Source: Enhygromyxa salina (lineage in GTDB: Bacteria; Myxococcota_A; Polyangia; Nannocystales; Nannocystaceae). From it: a stretch of 42,807 nucleotides of DNA. Made by a program: the position numbers and the translations under genes. Below the pieces are notes generated by a model. That model was not told where the DNA came from, searched no databases, and saw only the letters and a list, made by a program, of their open reading frames with translations. The DNA is taken from assembly GCF_002994615.1 (NCBI RefSeq), contig NZ_PVNK01000249.1:1-42807 (forward strand), given 5' to 3'. Numbering within the stretch: position 1 is the first letter of the stretch; each line of letters begins with the position of its first letter. This document shows positions 1 to 6,334 of the stretch, piece by piece.

Positions 1-356
1 CTCGAACCATCCTCGCCGCGCTGTCGAAGCGACGGCGCGAGCTGCTCATCAAGGAGCTACCGGTGCAACAACGAGATAAATTGTGGGAGATCGAACGCCA
101 GAGCGGCACCTTCCTCTTGGGCGTCGAGCAGGGCCGCGAACAGGGCCGTGAGCAGGGCCTCGAACAGGGCCGCGAGCAGGGCCGGCGAGAGACCCTCGTC
201 GAGTTAATCCTCGCCCTTCTCGAGGTCCGGGGCATCGCAGTCGACCGCGCGGCGGAGGCCCGGCTCCGCGGCTGTGAAGCGCTCGTGACCCTCCAGAGCT
301 GGGCGCGCGGGGCCCGTGAGGTGTCCGATGTCCACGCCCTGTTCGAGGAGGAGTGA
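1..356 (+). CDS. Rpn-family nuclease, C-terminal part (first tandem copy, cut by window edge)
   Basis: The frame is open from the window edge (first full codon at 3) to a TGA at 354-356. It encodes the C-terminal third of a protein almost identical to the complete gene at 531-1508, with only a few base changes outside the repeat. It shows the basic segment ending in RRRELLIKELPV, then KLWEIERQSGTF, a run of five EQG[R/L] units, and the same C-terminal domain. The second copy has nine EQG units, so the two differ mainly by tandem-repeat number. The nuclease domain lies outside the window. A GTG at 63 preceded by AAGGAG at 51-56 could start a separate short C-terminal product. The gene ends in GTGA, where the companion HAD gene starts by overlap in copy two. 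Function is inferred from the second copy. Confidence 0.75.
   Translation, partial: RTILAALSKRRRELLIKELPVQQRDKLWEIERQSGTFLLGVEQGREQGREQGLEQGREQGRRETLVELILALLEVRGIAVDRAAEARLRGCEALVTLQSWARGAREVSDVHALFEEE
51..65 (+). promoter_or_regulatory. Candidate internal ribosome binding site and GTG start within rpn copy 1
   Basis: AAGGAG at 51-56, a 6-nt spacer and an in-frame GTG at 63-65 form a near-ideal internal start in a region where most gene starts have no clear Shine-Dalgarno. Rpn genes of Escherichia coli are reported to make a small C-terminal antitoxin (RpnS) from an internal start; this site could do the same. The identical arrangement is at 1155-1169. Confidence 0.45.
126..185 (+). repeat. 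12-bp tandem repeat coding for EQG[R/L] units (five)
   Basis: Five in-frame 12-bp units encode EQGR or EQGL. The matching array in the second gene copy (1230-1337) has nine. The length difference between otherwise near-identical copies suggests slippage or unequal exchange. Confidence 0.85.
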
Positions 357-430
357 GCCCGGCGCGATGTCAGCCCGGACTGGCTGCGAGCGACTCGGAG
401 CTCGTCGCCCACATCCGCGTCGAGCTGCTC
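353..430 (+). pseudogene. Remnant of a HAD hydrolase gene
   Basis: The GTGA at 353-356 and the next bases match the first codons of the intact HAD gene (start 1505). After a gap, 374-426 aligns to about 1703-1755 of that gene with roughly 83% identity by eye. About 170 bp between the two blocks and everything downstream are missing. This shows that the ancestral duplicated unit was nuclease gene plus HAD gene, and that the first HAD copy was deleted and then diverged. It cannot encode a working enzyme. Confidence 0.6.
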
Positions 431-473
431 TTTGGTGAACGCCCCAGCGAGAGTCCAAGCCAGGTCGAGTCAT

Positions 474-501
474 TTGCACGAGGATAACAAAAACTGTGCA
501 A
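474..501 (+). promoter_or_regulatory. AT-rich dyad upstream of rpn copy 2
   Basis: TTGCAC at 474-479 and GTGCAA at 496-501 form an inverted repeat around an A-rich pocket (GGATAACAAAAAC) that stands out from its GC-rich surroundings. It lies 30 bp upstream of the preferred GTG start at 531, so it may be a promoter or operator for this gene. No well-spaced -35/-10 pair could be fixed. Confidence 0.3.
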
Positions 502-530
502 CGCCAACTCGCGCGGGCCGAAGCGCAGAT

Positions 531-1508
531 GTGCCCGGCGTGCTCCACCAAGGGATCTTGTCTGTGTTCTGCGATGATCCGTGGCTGCCCTTCGACCTGC
601 TGGGGCTCGCGCGGCCGAGCTTGGGGACTCTTGTCGACCGACGGACCGAGGTCGACTCGCTGCCGACCGACGCCAAGTCTCAGCCGGTCGGGCTGCCGGA
701 CCTCGTCTTGTGTGCTCGAGAGCCGGGCGACCCGCGGCGTGGGGTGGTCATCTGTATTGAGGTCCAGCTCGAGCGCGACGAGGCCAAGCGCTACAGCATC
801 CCCTTCTATCAAGCCGCGCTGGCCAAGCGGCATCAGCTTCCGTGTTGGGTGTTCGTGGTCTCGTTTTCGCCTGCGCTGTCGGCCGCCGTGGTCGCGTGGT
901 CCGAGGGTCCGCCACCGCGGGTCGAGGCGGAGGTCATCGACGCGGGCAATGTGCCTGTGCCGACCTCGGTCGAGCAGGCGATCGCGCGCCCGACCGCAGC
1001 GGTGCTTGCCGCTGCCCTGCACGGATACGGGGGCGACCTCAACGCCGCTCGACTCGGGATCCAAGCGTGCGGCGGCCTGCCAGACGAGACGCGTCTGCGC
1101 TACACTCGAACCATCCTCGCCGCGCTGTCGAAGCGACGGCGCGAGCTGCTCATCAAGGAGCTACCGGTGCAACAACGAGATAAATTGTGGGAGATCGAAC
1201 GCCAGAGCGGCACCTTCCTCTTGGGCGTCGAACAGGGCCTCGAGCAGGGCCTCGAGCAGGGCCGTGAACAGGGCCGTGAGCAGGGCCTCGAACAGGGCCG
1301 TGAGCAGGGCCTCGAACAGGGCCGCGAGCAGGGCCGGCGAGAGACCCTCGTCGAGTTAATCCTCGCCCTTCTCGAGGTCCGGGGCATCGCAGTCGATCGC
1401 GCGGCGGAGGCCCGGATCCGCGGCTGTGAAGCGCTCGTGACCCTCCAGAGCTGGGCGCGCGGGGCCCGTGAGGTGTCCGATGTCCACGCCCTGTTCGAGG
1501 AGGAATGA
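531..1508 (+). CDS. Rpn-family PD-(D/E)XK nuclease (recombination-promoting nuclease/putative transposase)
   Basis: The N-terminal half reads as a PD-(D/E)XK nuclease core of the Rpn/PDDEXK_2 type: Asp57 in GLPDLVL, then Glu77 and Gln79 in CIEVQ, followed by the conserved Tyr-rich helix. The family includes DNA endonucleases tied to recombination and phage defence. The C-terminal third carries nine EQG[R/L] repeats (charged, probably coiled) and a conserved 60-residue tail. I prefer GTG 531 (MPGVLHQGIL) because Rpn proteins start close to this H-x-x-L segment; the frame is open back to TTG 432. An internal AAGGAG plus GTG at 1167 would give a 113-residue C-terminal product. The stop overlaps the HAD start (ATGA), so the two are translationally coupled. 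A near-identical copy ends at 356. Confidence 0.7.
   Translation: MPGVLHQGILSVFCDDPWLPFDLLGLARPSLGTLVDRRTEVDSLPTDAKSQPVGLPDLVLCAREPGDPRRGVVICIEVQLERDEAKRYSIPFYQAALAKRHQLPCWVFVVSFSPALSAAVVAWSEGPPPRVEAEVIDAGNVPVPTSVEQAIARPTAAVLAAALHGYGGDLNAARLGIQACGGLPDETRLRYTRTILAALSKRRRELLIKELPVQQRDKLWEIERQSGTFLLGVEQGLEQGLEQGREQGREQGLEQGREQGLEQGREQGRRETLVELILALLEVRGIAVDRAAEARIRGCEALVTLQSWARGAREVSDVHALFEEE
1155..1169 (+). promoter_or_regulatory. Candidate internal ribosome binding site and GTG start within rpn copy 2
   Basis: AAGGAG at 1155-1160, 6-nt spacer, in-frame GTG at 1167-1169. The predicted product (1167-1508, 113 residues) would contain the EQG repeats and the C-terminal domain but not the nuclease core, as expected for an RpnS-like antitoxin. 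The site is also unchanged in the first copy (51-65). Confidence 0.45.
1230..1337 (+). repeat. 12-bp tandem repeat coding for EQG[R/L] units (nine)
   Basis: Nine in-frame 12-bp units alternate EQGL and EQGR codons within the nuclease gene. Because the unit is a multiple of three, copy-number change keeps the frame open; the neighbouring copy has five. Confidence 0.85.
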
Positions 1509-2191
1509 GCCCGGCACGCGCGCGACCCATTCCGGCGCGCGAGCACCTCGGGGCGGTGTTGATCGATCTCGACGGGACACTCGTCGACCGAGACGCAGCG
1601 GTGCGGGCGTGGCTACAAACCCGGGGTCATGGGCGCGAGGCCGCGCGCTTCACTCGCGGTCGCAGCCTCGAGTCGTTGGCGGCGCAGCTGCTCCGTCATC
1701 ATCCCGGATTGGCCCCGAGCGACTCAGAGCTCGCCGCCCGGATTCGCGCCGAGCTCCCCGCGCTGATCCCGCGTGAGCGCGCCATCCTCGAGGCACTCGA
1801 GCAGCTAGCGAGCAGCGAGCTGGTGCTCGCGTTGGTCAGCAATGGCGGCGGGCGCACGCAGCGAGCCAAGCTCGCCGCCGCGGGTATCGACGCTGCCTTG
1901 TTCGCCGCTGTGCTGATCTCCGGCGAGCACGGCCTCGCCAAGCCTGACGCGAGGATGTTCGCGCTCGCGCTGAATGAGCTCGACCTTCGGCCCGACCACG
2001 CGATCATGATCGGCGACTCGCCCGAGCACGACATCGCGGGCGCGGCCGCGGCGGGGCTCGCGAGCTGCTGGATCGCACATGGCCGCACGTACCCCCGCTC
2101 CTCGCCCGCGCCGAGCATGGTCGCTCCACACTTTTCCGGCGCGGTTCGACGGCTGCTCGGGCTCCCGGCCGCCGATCTGAGCTCGACCTAA
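1505..2191 (+). CDS. HAD-superfamily hydrolase (subfamily IA, phosphatase-like)
   Basis: All four HAD motifs are visible: DLDGT with nucleophile Asp21 and acid/base Asp23, VSNGG (Ser112/Asn113), Lys146 in LAKPDARMF, and MIGDSPEHD (Asp171, Asp176). Residues 28-100 form the helical C1 cap typical of subfamily IA phosphatases such as phosphoglycolate phosphatase or YjjG-like nucleotidases. At 228 residues it has normal length and is probably a cytosolic phosphatase of a small phosphorylated substrate, which cannot be named. The ATG overlaps the nuclease stop by ATGA. The same pair was once present upstream (remnant 353-430), so the two genes were duplicated as a unit; whether they work together is unknown. 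Confidence 0.8.
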   Translation: MSPARARPIPAREHLGAVLIDLDGTLVDRDAAVRAWLQTRGHGREAARFTRGRSLESLAAQLLRHHPGLAPSDSELAARIRAELPALIPRERAILEALEQLASSELVLALVSNGGGRTQRAKLAAAGIDAALFAAVLISGEHGLAKPDARMFALALNELDLRPDHAIMIGDSPEHDIAGAAAAGLASCWIAHGRTYPRSSPAPSMVAPHFSGAVRRLLGLPAADLSST

Positions 2192-2290
2192 ATCAAGCGC
2201 TGAATTGAGAAAGCTGAATGATCTAGGGCGAGTACGAGCCGGAAGGCGAGCGTTTGGGGGTGAGCGGAGGGGGCTTCGCCGCCGCAGCGA

Positions 2291-2311
2291 GGGGCCTTTT
2301 CGAAAGGCCCC
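2291..2311. terminator. Hairpin downstream of the HAD gene
   Basis: GGGGCCTTT and AAAGGCCCC form a perfect 9-bp stem with a TCG loop. There is no clear T-run after it, so it may be a terminator-like or mRNA-end structure, not a classical intrinsic terminator. Confidence 0.4.
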
Positions 2312-2323
2312 TTGAAGATTAGA

Positions 2324-2356
2324 AGGCCTGAGTCGAGCGCGCAGCGCTCGATTCAG
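2324..2356. repeat. 33-bp palindromic extragenic repeat, copy 1
   Basis: The segment starting AGGCCTGAGTCGAGCGC and ending GCGCTCGATTCAG is an imperfect palindrome (13-bp arms around GCA, one mismatch). It recurs at 35691-35723 with one base change. It sits 14 bp before the STM4013-like start codon. It may be an extragenic repeat that forms a stem-loop in RNA. Confidence 0.7.
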
Positions 2357-2370
2357 GGTTAGAACGCCCC

Positions 2371-3204
2371 ATGCTCGACGCCGCGGCCTGCGTGGGGACC
2401 CACGACCTGGTCTTACTGACCCTCGACACCTTGCGCTTCGACGTCGCCGAGCGGGCCCTGCTCGAGGGCCGCACGCCGTGGCTGAGCGCGCTGCTCGACC
2501 GGACCCCGGCCCGCGCCTGGGAGCGACGCCACACCCCGGGCAGCTTCACCTGGGCCGCCCATCAGGCCTTCTTCGCCGGGTTCTTGCCCACCCCGATCGA
2601 GCCTGGCCCGCACCCGCGGCTGTTCGCCATGGCCTTCGCGGGCAGCGAGACCACGACCGAGCAGACCGCGGTGTTCGATGCCCCCGACCTCGTCTCGGGC
2701 CTGCGCGGCCGCGGCTACCACACGATCTGCGCGGGTGGGGTCGGGTTCTTCAACGAGCAGACCCCCCTCGGTCGGGTCCTGCCCGAGCTGTTCGACGAGC
2801 ACCGTTGGTGTCCGGAGTTTGGCGTGACCGCGCGGGACTCGACGCGCAGCCAGGTCGCCTGGGCCTGCGAGCGGATCGCGGCGCAGCCCGACGATCGCCG
2901 GGTGTTTTGCTTCGTCAACGTGTCGGCCCTGCACCAGCCCAATTGCCACTACCTACCCGGGCGCGAGCGCGACGACCCCGAGACCCAGGCGGCCGCGCTG
3001 GCCTACGTCGACGGCGAGCTCGGGCCGCTGTTCGAGGCCCTTCGTCGACGCGCGCCGGTGCTGGCGATCGTCTGCTCGGACCACGGCACCGCCTACGGCG
3101 AGCAGGGCCACGTCGGCCATCGCCTCGCGCACCCGGTCGTGTGGGAGGTACCCTACGCCGAGGTGCTGCTCCCGCAGATTCTCCACGTCGAGGCTGAACA
3201 GTGA
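2371..3204 (+). CDS. STM4013/SEN3800-like hydrolase (alkaline phosphatase/sulfatase superfamily)
   Basis: The protein has the metal-hydrolase signature of the sulfatase/alkaline phosphatase superfamily: DLVLLTLDTLRFD at residues 12-24 (metal ligand Asp19), GSFTWAAHQAFFAGFLP at 57-73, and SDHGTAYGEQGHVGH (Asp237, His238, His247, His250). The match to the SHQAxFxGFLP-type motif and the two radical SAM genes that follow identify it as the STM4013 family. At 277 residues it is a compact version without a signal peptide, so it is likely cytosolic. The substrate is not known. It overlaps the next gene by GTGA, so the cassette is translationally coupled. No Shine-Dalgarno is evident before ATG 2371; the 33-bp palindrome ends just upstream. 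Confidence 0.75.
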   Translation: MLDAAACVGTHDLVLLTLDTLRFDVAERALLEGRTPWLSALLDRTPARAWERRHTPGSFTWAAHQAFFAGFLPTPIEPGPHPRLFAMAFAGSETTTEQTAVFDAPDLVSGLRGRGYHTICAGGVGFFNEQTPLGRVLPELFDEHRWCPEFGVTARDSTRSQVAWACERIAAQPDDRRVFCFVNVSALHQPNCHYLPGRERDDPETQAAALAYVDGELGPLFEALRRRAPVLAIVCSDHGTAYGEQGHVGHRLAHPVVWEVPYAEVLLPQILHVEAEQ

Positions 3205-4580
3205 CCGGGGTCCCCCCCGAGCTCAACCGTGTGCGCGGCTACGGTCGCGACCCGCGCCCGCGCGACGTCGCCGAGCTGCTGCAGGGCTCGCCCTTCGTCG
3301 CCTACGCCTACGCCTACCCCCACAAGACCGCCTACCGGAGCCTGGCGCGGCCGCGCCCGCTGGCGGAGGTCTGGGCCGGCGAGGATCGAAGGCGCTTGTT
3401 CTTGTACGTCCACGTGCCCTTTTGCGCGGTCCGCTGCGGGTTCTGCAACCTGTTCACGCAAAAGCACCCGGCGGCCGAGCTGCCGGGTCGCTGGCTCGAG
3501 ACCCTCGCCCGGCAGATCGAGGCGGTCCGCGAGGCGGTGCCCGACGCGAGCTTCGCCCGCTGGGCGATCGGTGGGGGCACACCGACGCTGCTCGACGCCG
3601 CGCAGCTCGAGCGCGTGTTCGAGCTGCTCGCGACCCGCATGAAGGTGGACCTCGGGGCGCGGCCGGGCTCGGTCGAGACCTCGCCCGAGACTTGCTCCGA
3701 CGAGCGCCTCGCGGTGCTCGAGGCCCGCCGGACCGCGCGGATCAGCATCGGGATCCAGAGCTTCTTCGAGCCCGAGCTGCGCGCGCTTGGCCGGCCGCAG
3801 GGGGTCACGCTCGGCGAGCAGGCGCTGGACCGCATCCGTGAGCGCAAGTTCGAGACCCTCAACATCGATCTGATCTACGGCATCCCCGGCCAGACCCCGG
3901 GCAGCTTCGTGGCCGCGATCGATCGCGCGCTTGGCTGGGCGCCGGAGCAGCTGTACCTCTACCCCCTCTACCAGCGCCCGCTGACCGGTCTCGGCCGACG
4001 CGAGCGGAGCTGGGACGACGAGCGCCTCGCGTGCCTGCGAGCGGGCCGCGACCACCTGCTCGCGCGCGGCTACACCCAGGTCTCGATGCGGATGTTTCGG
4101 CGCGGCGGCGAGCGGGCGGAGCCCGAGGTCATCTACAGCTGTCAGGCCGACGGGATGATCGGCCTGGGCGTCGGCGCGCGCTCCTACACCCGCACGCTCC
4201 ATTACAGCAGCGACTACGCGGTCGGCAGCGCGGGTATCCGCGAGATCATCGGGTCGTGGATCGAGCGCGACGACGCCCAGCTGCGTGTGGCCAACTACGG
4301 CATCGAGCTCGACGGTGACGAGCAGCGCCGGCGTTGGCTGATCCAGTCCTTGCTCGTGCGTGATGGTCTGTCGCTGGCGGCCTACCGCGCTCGCTTCGCG
4401 ACCGAGGCGCTCGAGGACTTCGCCGCCGAGCTCGGGCAGCTCGGCGATCACGGCCTGATCGAGCGCGAGGAAGACCGCCTGCGCCCGACCACCACCGGCC
4501 TCGAGTGGGCCGACGCGATCGCCCCGTGGCTCTACTCCGAAGCCGTGCAGGCGGCCTCGCGCGACTTCACGCTGCGATGA
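3201..4580 (+). CDS. STM4012-like radical SAM protein (HemN/coproporphyrinogen oxidase-related)
   Basis: The radical SAM cluster motif CxxxCxxC is Cys75-AVR-Cys79-GF-Cys82 within FLYVHVPFCAVRCGFCNLF, the form used by HemN-like enzymes. GGGTPTLL (SAM-binding GGGTP) follows near residue 120, and ISIGIQSF and LNIDLIYGIPGQT match the HemN core. The C-terminal 120 residues resemble the HemN C-terminal helical domain. At 459 residues it has the family length. The N-terminal PFVAYAYAYPHKTAYR segment is characteristic of STM4012 proteins and separates it from true coproporphyrinogen oxidases. GTG 3201 overlaps the upstream stop and its own stop overlaps the next start. The reaction is unknown; a radical modification shared with its cassette partners is likely. 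Confidence 0.8.
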   Translation: MTGVPPELNRVRGYGRDPRPRDVAELLQGSPFVAYAYAYPHKTAYRSLARPRPLAEVWAGEDRRRLFLYVHVPFCAVRCGFCNLFTQKHPAAELPGRWLETLARQIEAVREAVPDASFARWAIGGGTPTLLDAAQLERVFELLATRMKVDLGARPGSVETSPETCSDERLAVLEARRTARISIGIQSFFEPELRALGRPQGVTLGEQALDRIRERKFETLNIDLIYGIPGQTPGSFVAAIDRALGWAPEQLYLYPLYQRPLTGLGRRERSWDDERLACLRAGRDHLLARGYTQVSMRMFRRGGERAEPEVIYSCQADGMIGLGVGARSYTRTLHYSSDYAVGSAGIREIIGSWIERDDAQLRVANYGIELDGDEQRRRWLIQSLLVRDGLSLAAYRARFATEALEDFAAELGQLGDHGLIEREEDRLRPTTTGLEWADAIAPWLYSEAVQAASRDFTLR

Positions 4581-5452
4581 CCGACGCGCTCCACATCAAC
4601 TGGCGCGGGCCCCTGGCCAGCTGCAACTACGACTGCGCCTACTGCCCCTTCGCCAAGCAGGTCAGCTCGCGCGCCGAGCTCGAGCAGGACGAGCTCGCGC
4701 TCGCGCGCTTCGTGGCCTGGGCCCGCGACCACGCTCGCCACCGCCGGCGGCTGTCGATCCTGTTCACGCCCTGGGGCGAGGCGCTGATCCGGCCCTACTA
4801 CGCCCGCGCGCTCGTCGAGCTCTCGACCCTCGACCACGTCGCCGCGGTCGCGATCCAGACCAATTTATCGAGTCGCCTCGAGCTGCTCGCCGGGGCCGAC
4901 CGGGCCACGCTCGCGCTGTGGACGACCTTTCACCCGAGCGAGACCACGCTCGACGCGTTCGTGGGTCGCTGCGCCGAGCTCGATGAGCTTGGCCTGCGCT
5001 ACAGCGTCGGTGTGGTCGGGCTGCGCGAGCACTTCGCGTTGATCGAAGCGCTTCGTGCGCGCCTGCGGCCGGAGGTCTACCTGTGGATCAACGCCTACAA
5101 GAGCGCGGGGCCGGGCTACTACGCAGACGGCGAGCGCGAGCGGCTCGCCGCGGTCGATCCGCTGTTCTCGTACAACGCCATGCGCCACCCGAGCCTCGGT
5201 CGGAGCTGCGCGGCCGGACGCAGCGCGCTGTTCGTCCGCGGCGACGGCCGAGTCAGCCGCTGTCACTTCGTCGAGCGCTCGCTCGGCAACCTCTACGCGG
5301 ACGAGCTCGACGCGATGCTCGGCGACGAGCCCTGCCCGCAGCAAAGCTGCGGCTGCTTCATCGGCTACGTTCAGCTCGACGAGCTCGGCCTCCGGCGGCG
5401 CTTTGGTGACGGCCTCGCCGCGCGCGTCCCTGCGGCGTGGCGCGGGCGCTGA
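4577..5452 (+). CDS. STM4011-like radical SAM protein
   Basis: The cluster motif is Cys16-NYD-Cys20-AY-Cys23 close to the N-terminus, directly after HINWRGPLASC. A second set of cysteines near the C-terminus (RCHF, then CPQQSCGCFIGY) suggests an auxiliary cluster or metal site, as in STM4011 proteins. The length is 291 residues from ATG 4577, which overlaps the STM4012-like stop (ATGA); longer upstream starts would lie deep in that gene. With two radical SAM enzymes and a phosphatase-like hydrolase in one coupled transcript, a multi-step modification of one substrate is likely. The ATP-grasp (STM4014) and leucine-rich (STM4015) members found in the Salmonella locus are not seen here. It ends one base before the convergent plsC-like stop. 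Confidence 0.8.
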   Translation: MTDALHINWRGPLASCNYDCAYCPFAKQVSSRAELEQDELALARFVAWARDHARHRRRLSILFTPWGEALIRPYYARALVELSTLDHVAAVAIQTNLSSRLELLAGADRATLALWTTFHPSETTLDAFVGRCAELDELGLRYSVGVVGLREHFALIEALRARLRPEVYLWINAYKSAGPGYYADGERERLAAVDPLFSYNAMRHPSLGRSCAAGRSALFVRGDGRVSRCHFVERSLGNLYADELDAMLGDEPCPQQSCGCFIGYVQLDELGLRRRFGDGLAARVPAAWRGR

Positions 5453-5453
5453 G

Positions 5454-6221
5454 TTATTGGGCGAGAGCTGAGGCGACAACCTGGCGCACGCCCTCGAGCC
5501 AGACGCCGAAGTCCTCGTCTGCGGCGGGCGGCTCGACCGGCGGGTGGATGTGGCAGCCCATGCGCACGCCAGCCTTGAACGGCAGGCCGTTGTGGGCAAA
5601 CAGCTCCGAGCCGCCCGAGAGCGAGACGGGCAGGACCGGGCAGGGGCCGGCGGTGTCGAGCAGCGCCTTGGTCCCGCGCGCCTTCCAGCGGCCAGGGACG
5701 CCGTCCTTGGCCCGGGTGCCCTCCGGAAAGATCGCCACGCTCCAGCCCTCGCGCTTGGCCTGGTGGCCGAGGCGCTCGATCTCGGCGATCGCGGCGGTCG
5801 GCTGCTTGCGATCGATGATCGCCGAGCCGCTGGCCTCGATCAGATAGGAGATGCTCGGCCACCCCCGCGCGAGCTCGCGCTTGGCCACGTAGCGCGGCTG
5901 GAGGGCGCGCAAGACCTTGGCGATCACGATCACGTCCGAGAAGCCCTGATGGTTGGCCACGATCACGTAGCGCTGGTCGGGATCGACGTGCTCGAGCCCG
6001 ACGACCTCGAGCTCGGCCCCGGTCAGCGCGAAGGCCTGCCACAGCACGCGCGCCAGCGCGTGACCGGCGTCGACGAGGGGCTGGTGGCCCATGAACTTGT
6101 CGATCGCCCGCAGCGGCAGCTCGAAGCTGATCATCGCCGAAGCCAGGGCGGCCGAGGCCGGGATCGAGCGCGCCCAGTCGCGCAGGGTCGCCTTGCTCGC
6201 AGGTGCTCGTCGCGAAGCCAC
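5454..6221 (-). CDS. 1-acyl-sn-glycerol-3-phosphate acyltransferase (PlsC-like)
   Basis: Acyltransferase motifs are clear: NHQGFSD (Asn90-His91 to Asp96, catalytic HX4D), GSAIIDR near 132-137, and FPEGTR at 165-170. These define the PlsC/LPLAT family that transfers an acyl chain to lysophosphatidate at the inner face of the membrane during phospholipid synthesis. The 255-residue length is normal. A weakly hydrophobic stretch at about residues 20-40 and 55-68 could anchor it. It is convergent with the radical SAM cassette, with one base between stop codons, so it is a separate transcript. A role in a different acyl acceptor reaction cannot be excluded. The upstream 113 bp holds no recognisable promoter. 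Confidence 0.85.
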   Translation of the reverse strand: MASRRAPASKATLRDWARSIPASAALASAMISFELPLRAIDKFMGHQPLVDAGHALARVLWQAFALTGAELEVVGLEHVDPDQRYVIVANHQGFSDVIVIAKVLRALQPRYVAKRELARGWPSISYLIEASGSAIIDRKQPTAAIAEIERLGHQAKREGWSVAIFPEGTRAKDGVPGRWKARGTKALLDTAGPCPVLPVSLSGGSELFAHNGLPFKAGVRMGCHIHPPVEPPAADEDFGVWLEGVRQVVASALAQ

Positions 6222-6334
6222 GGCGCGTAGTACCGCGCCCGGGGCCCGCTGCGCAATGCGCCTCGTCGCACTCGGGCCCGGACTCGGCGGTCGCCGGACG
6301 CACCTGACGACGCGACTCCAAACGGATCGCCGCT

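Noticed and set aside
126..185. Direct repeats in the nuclease gene as a CRISPR-like signal
   Set aside because: They are in-frame 12-bp codon repeats for EQG units.
432..530. Upstream extension of the second rpn gene to TTG 432
   Set aside because: The extra residues have no family match, and the dyad at 474-501 lies within them, so GTG 531 is a better start.
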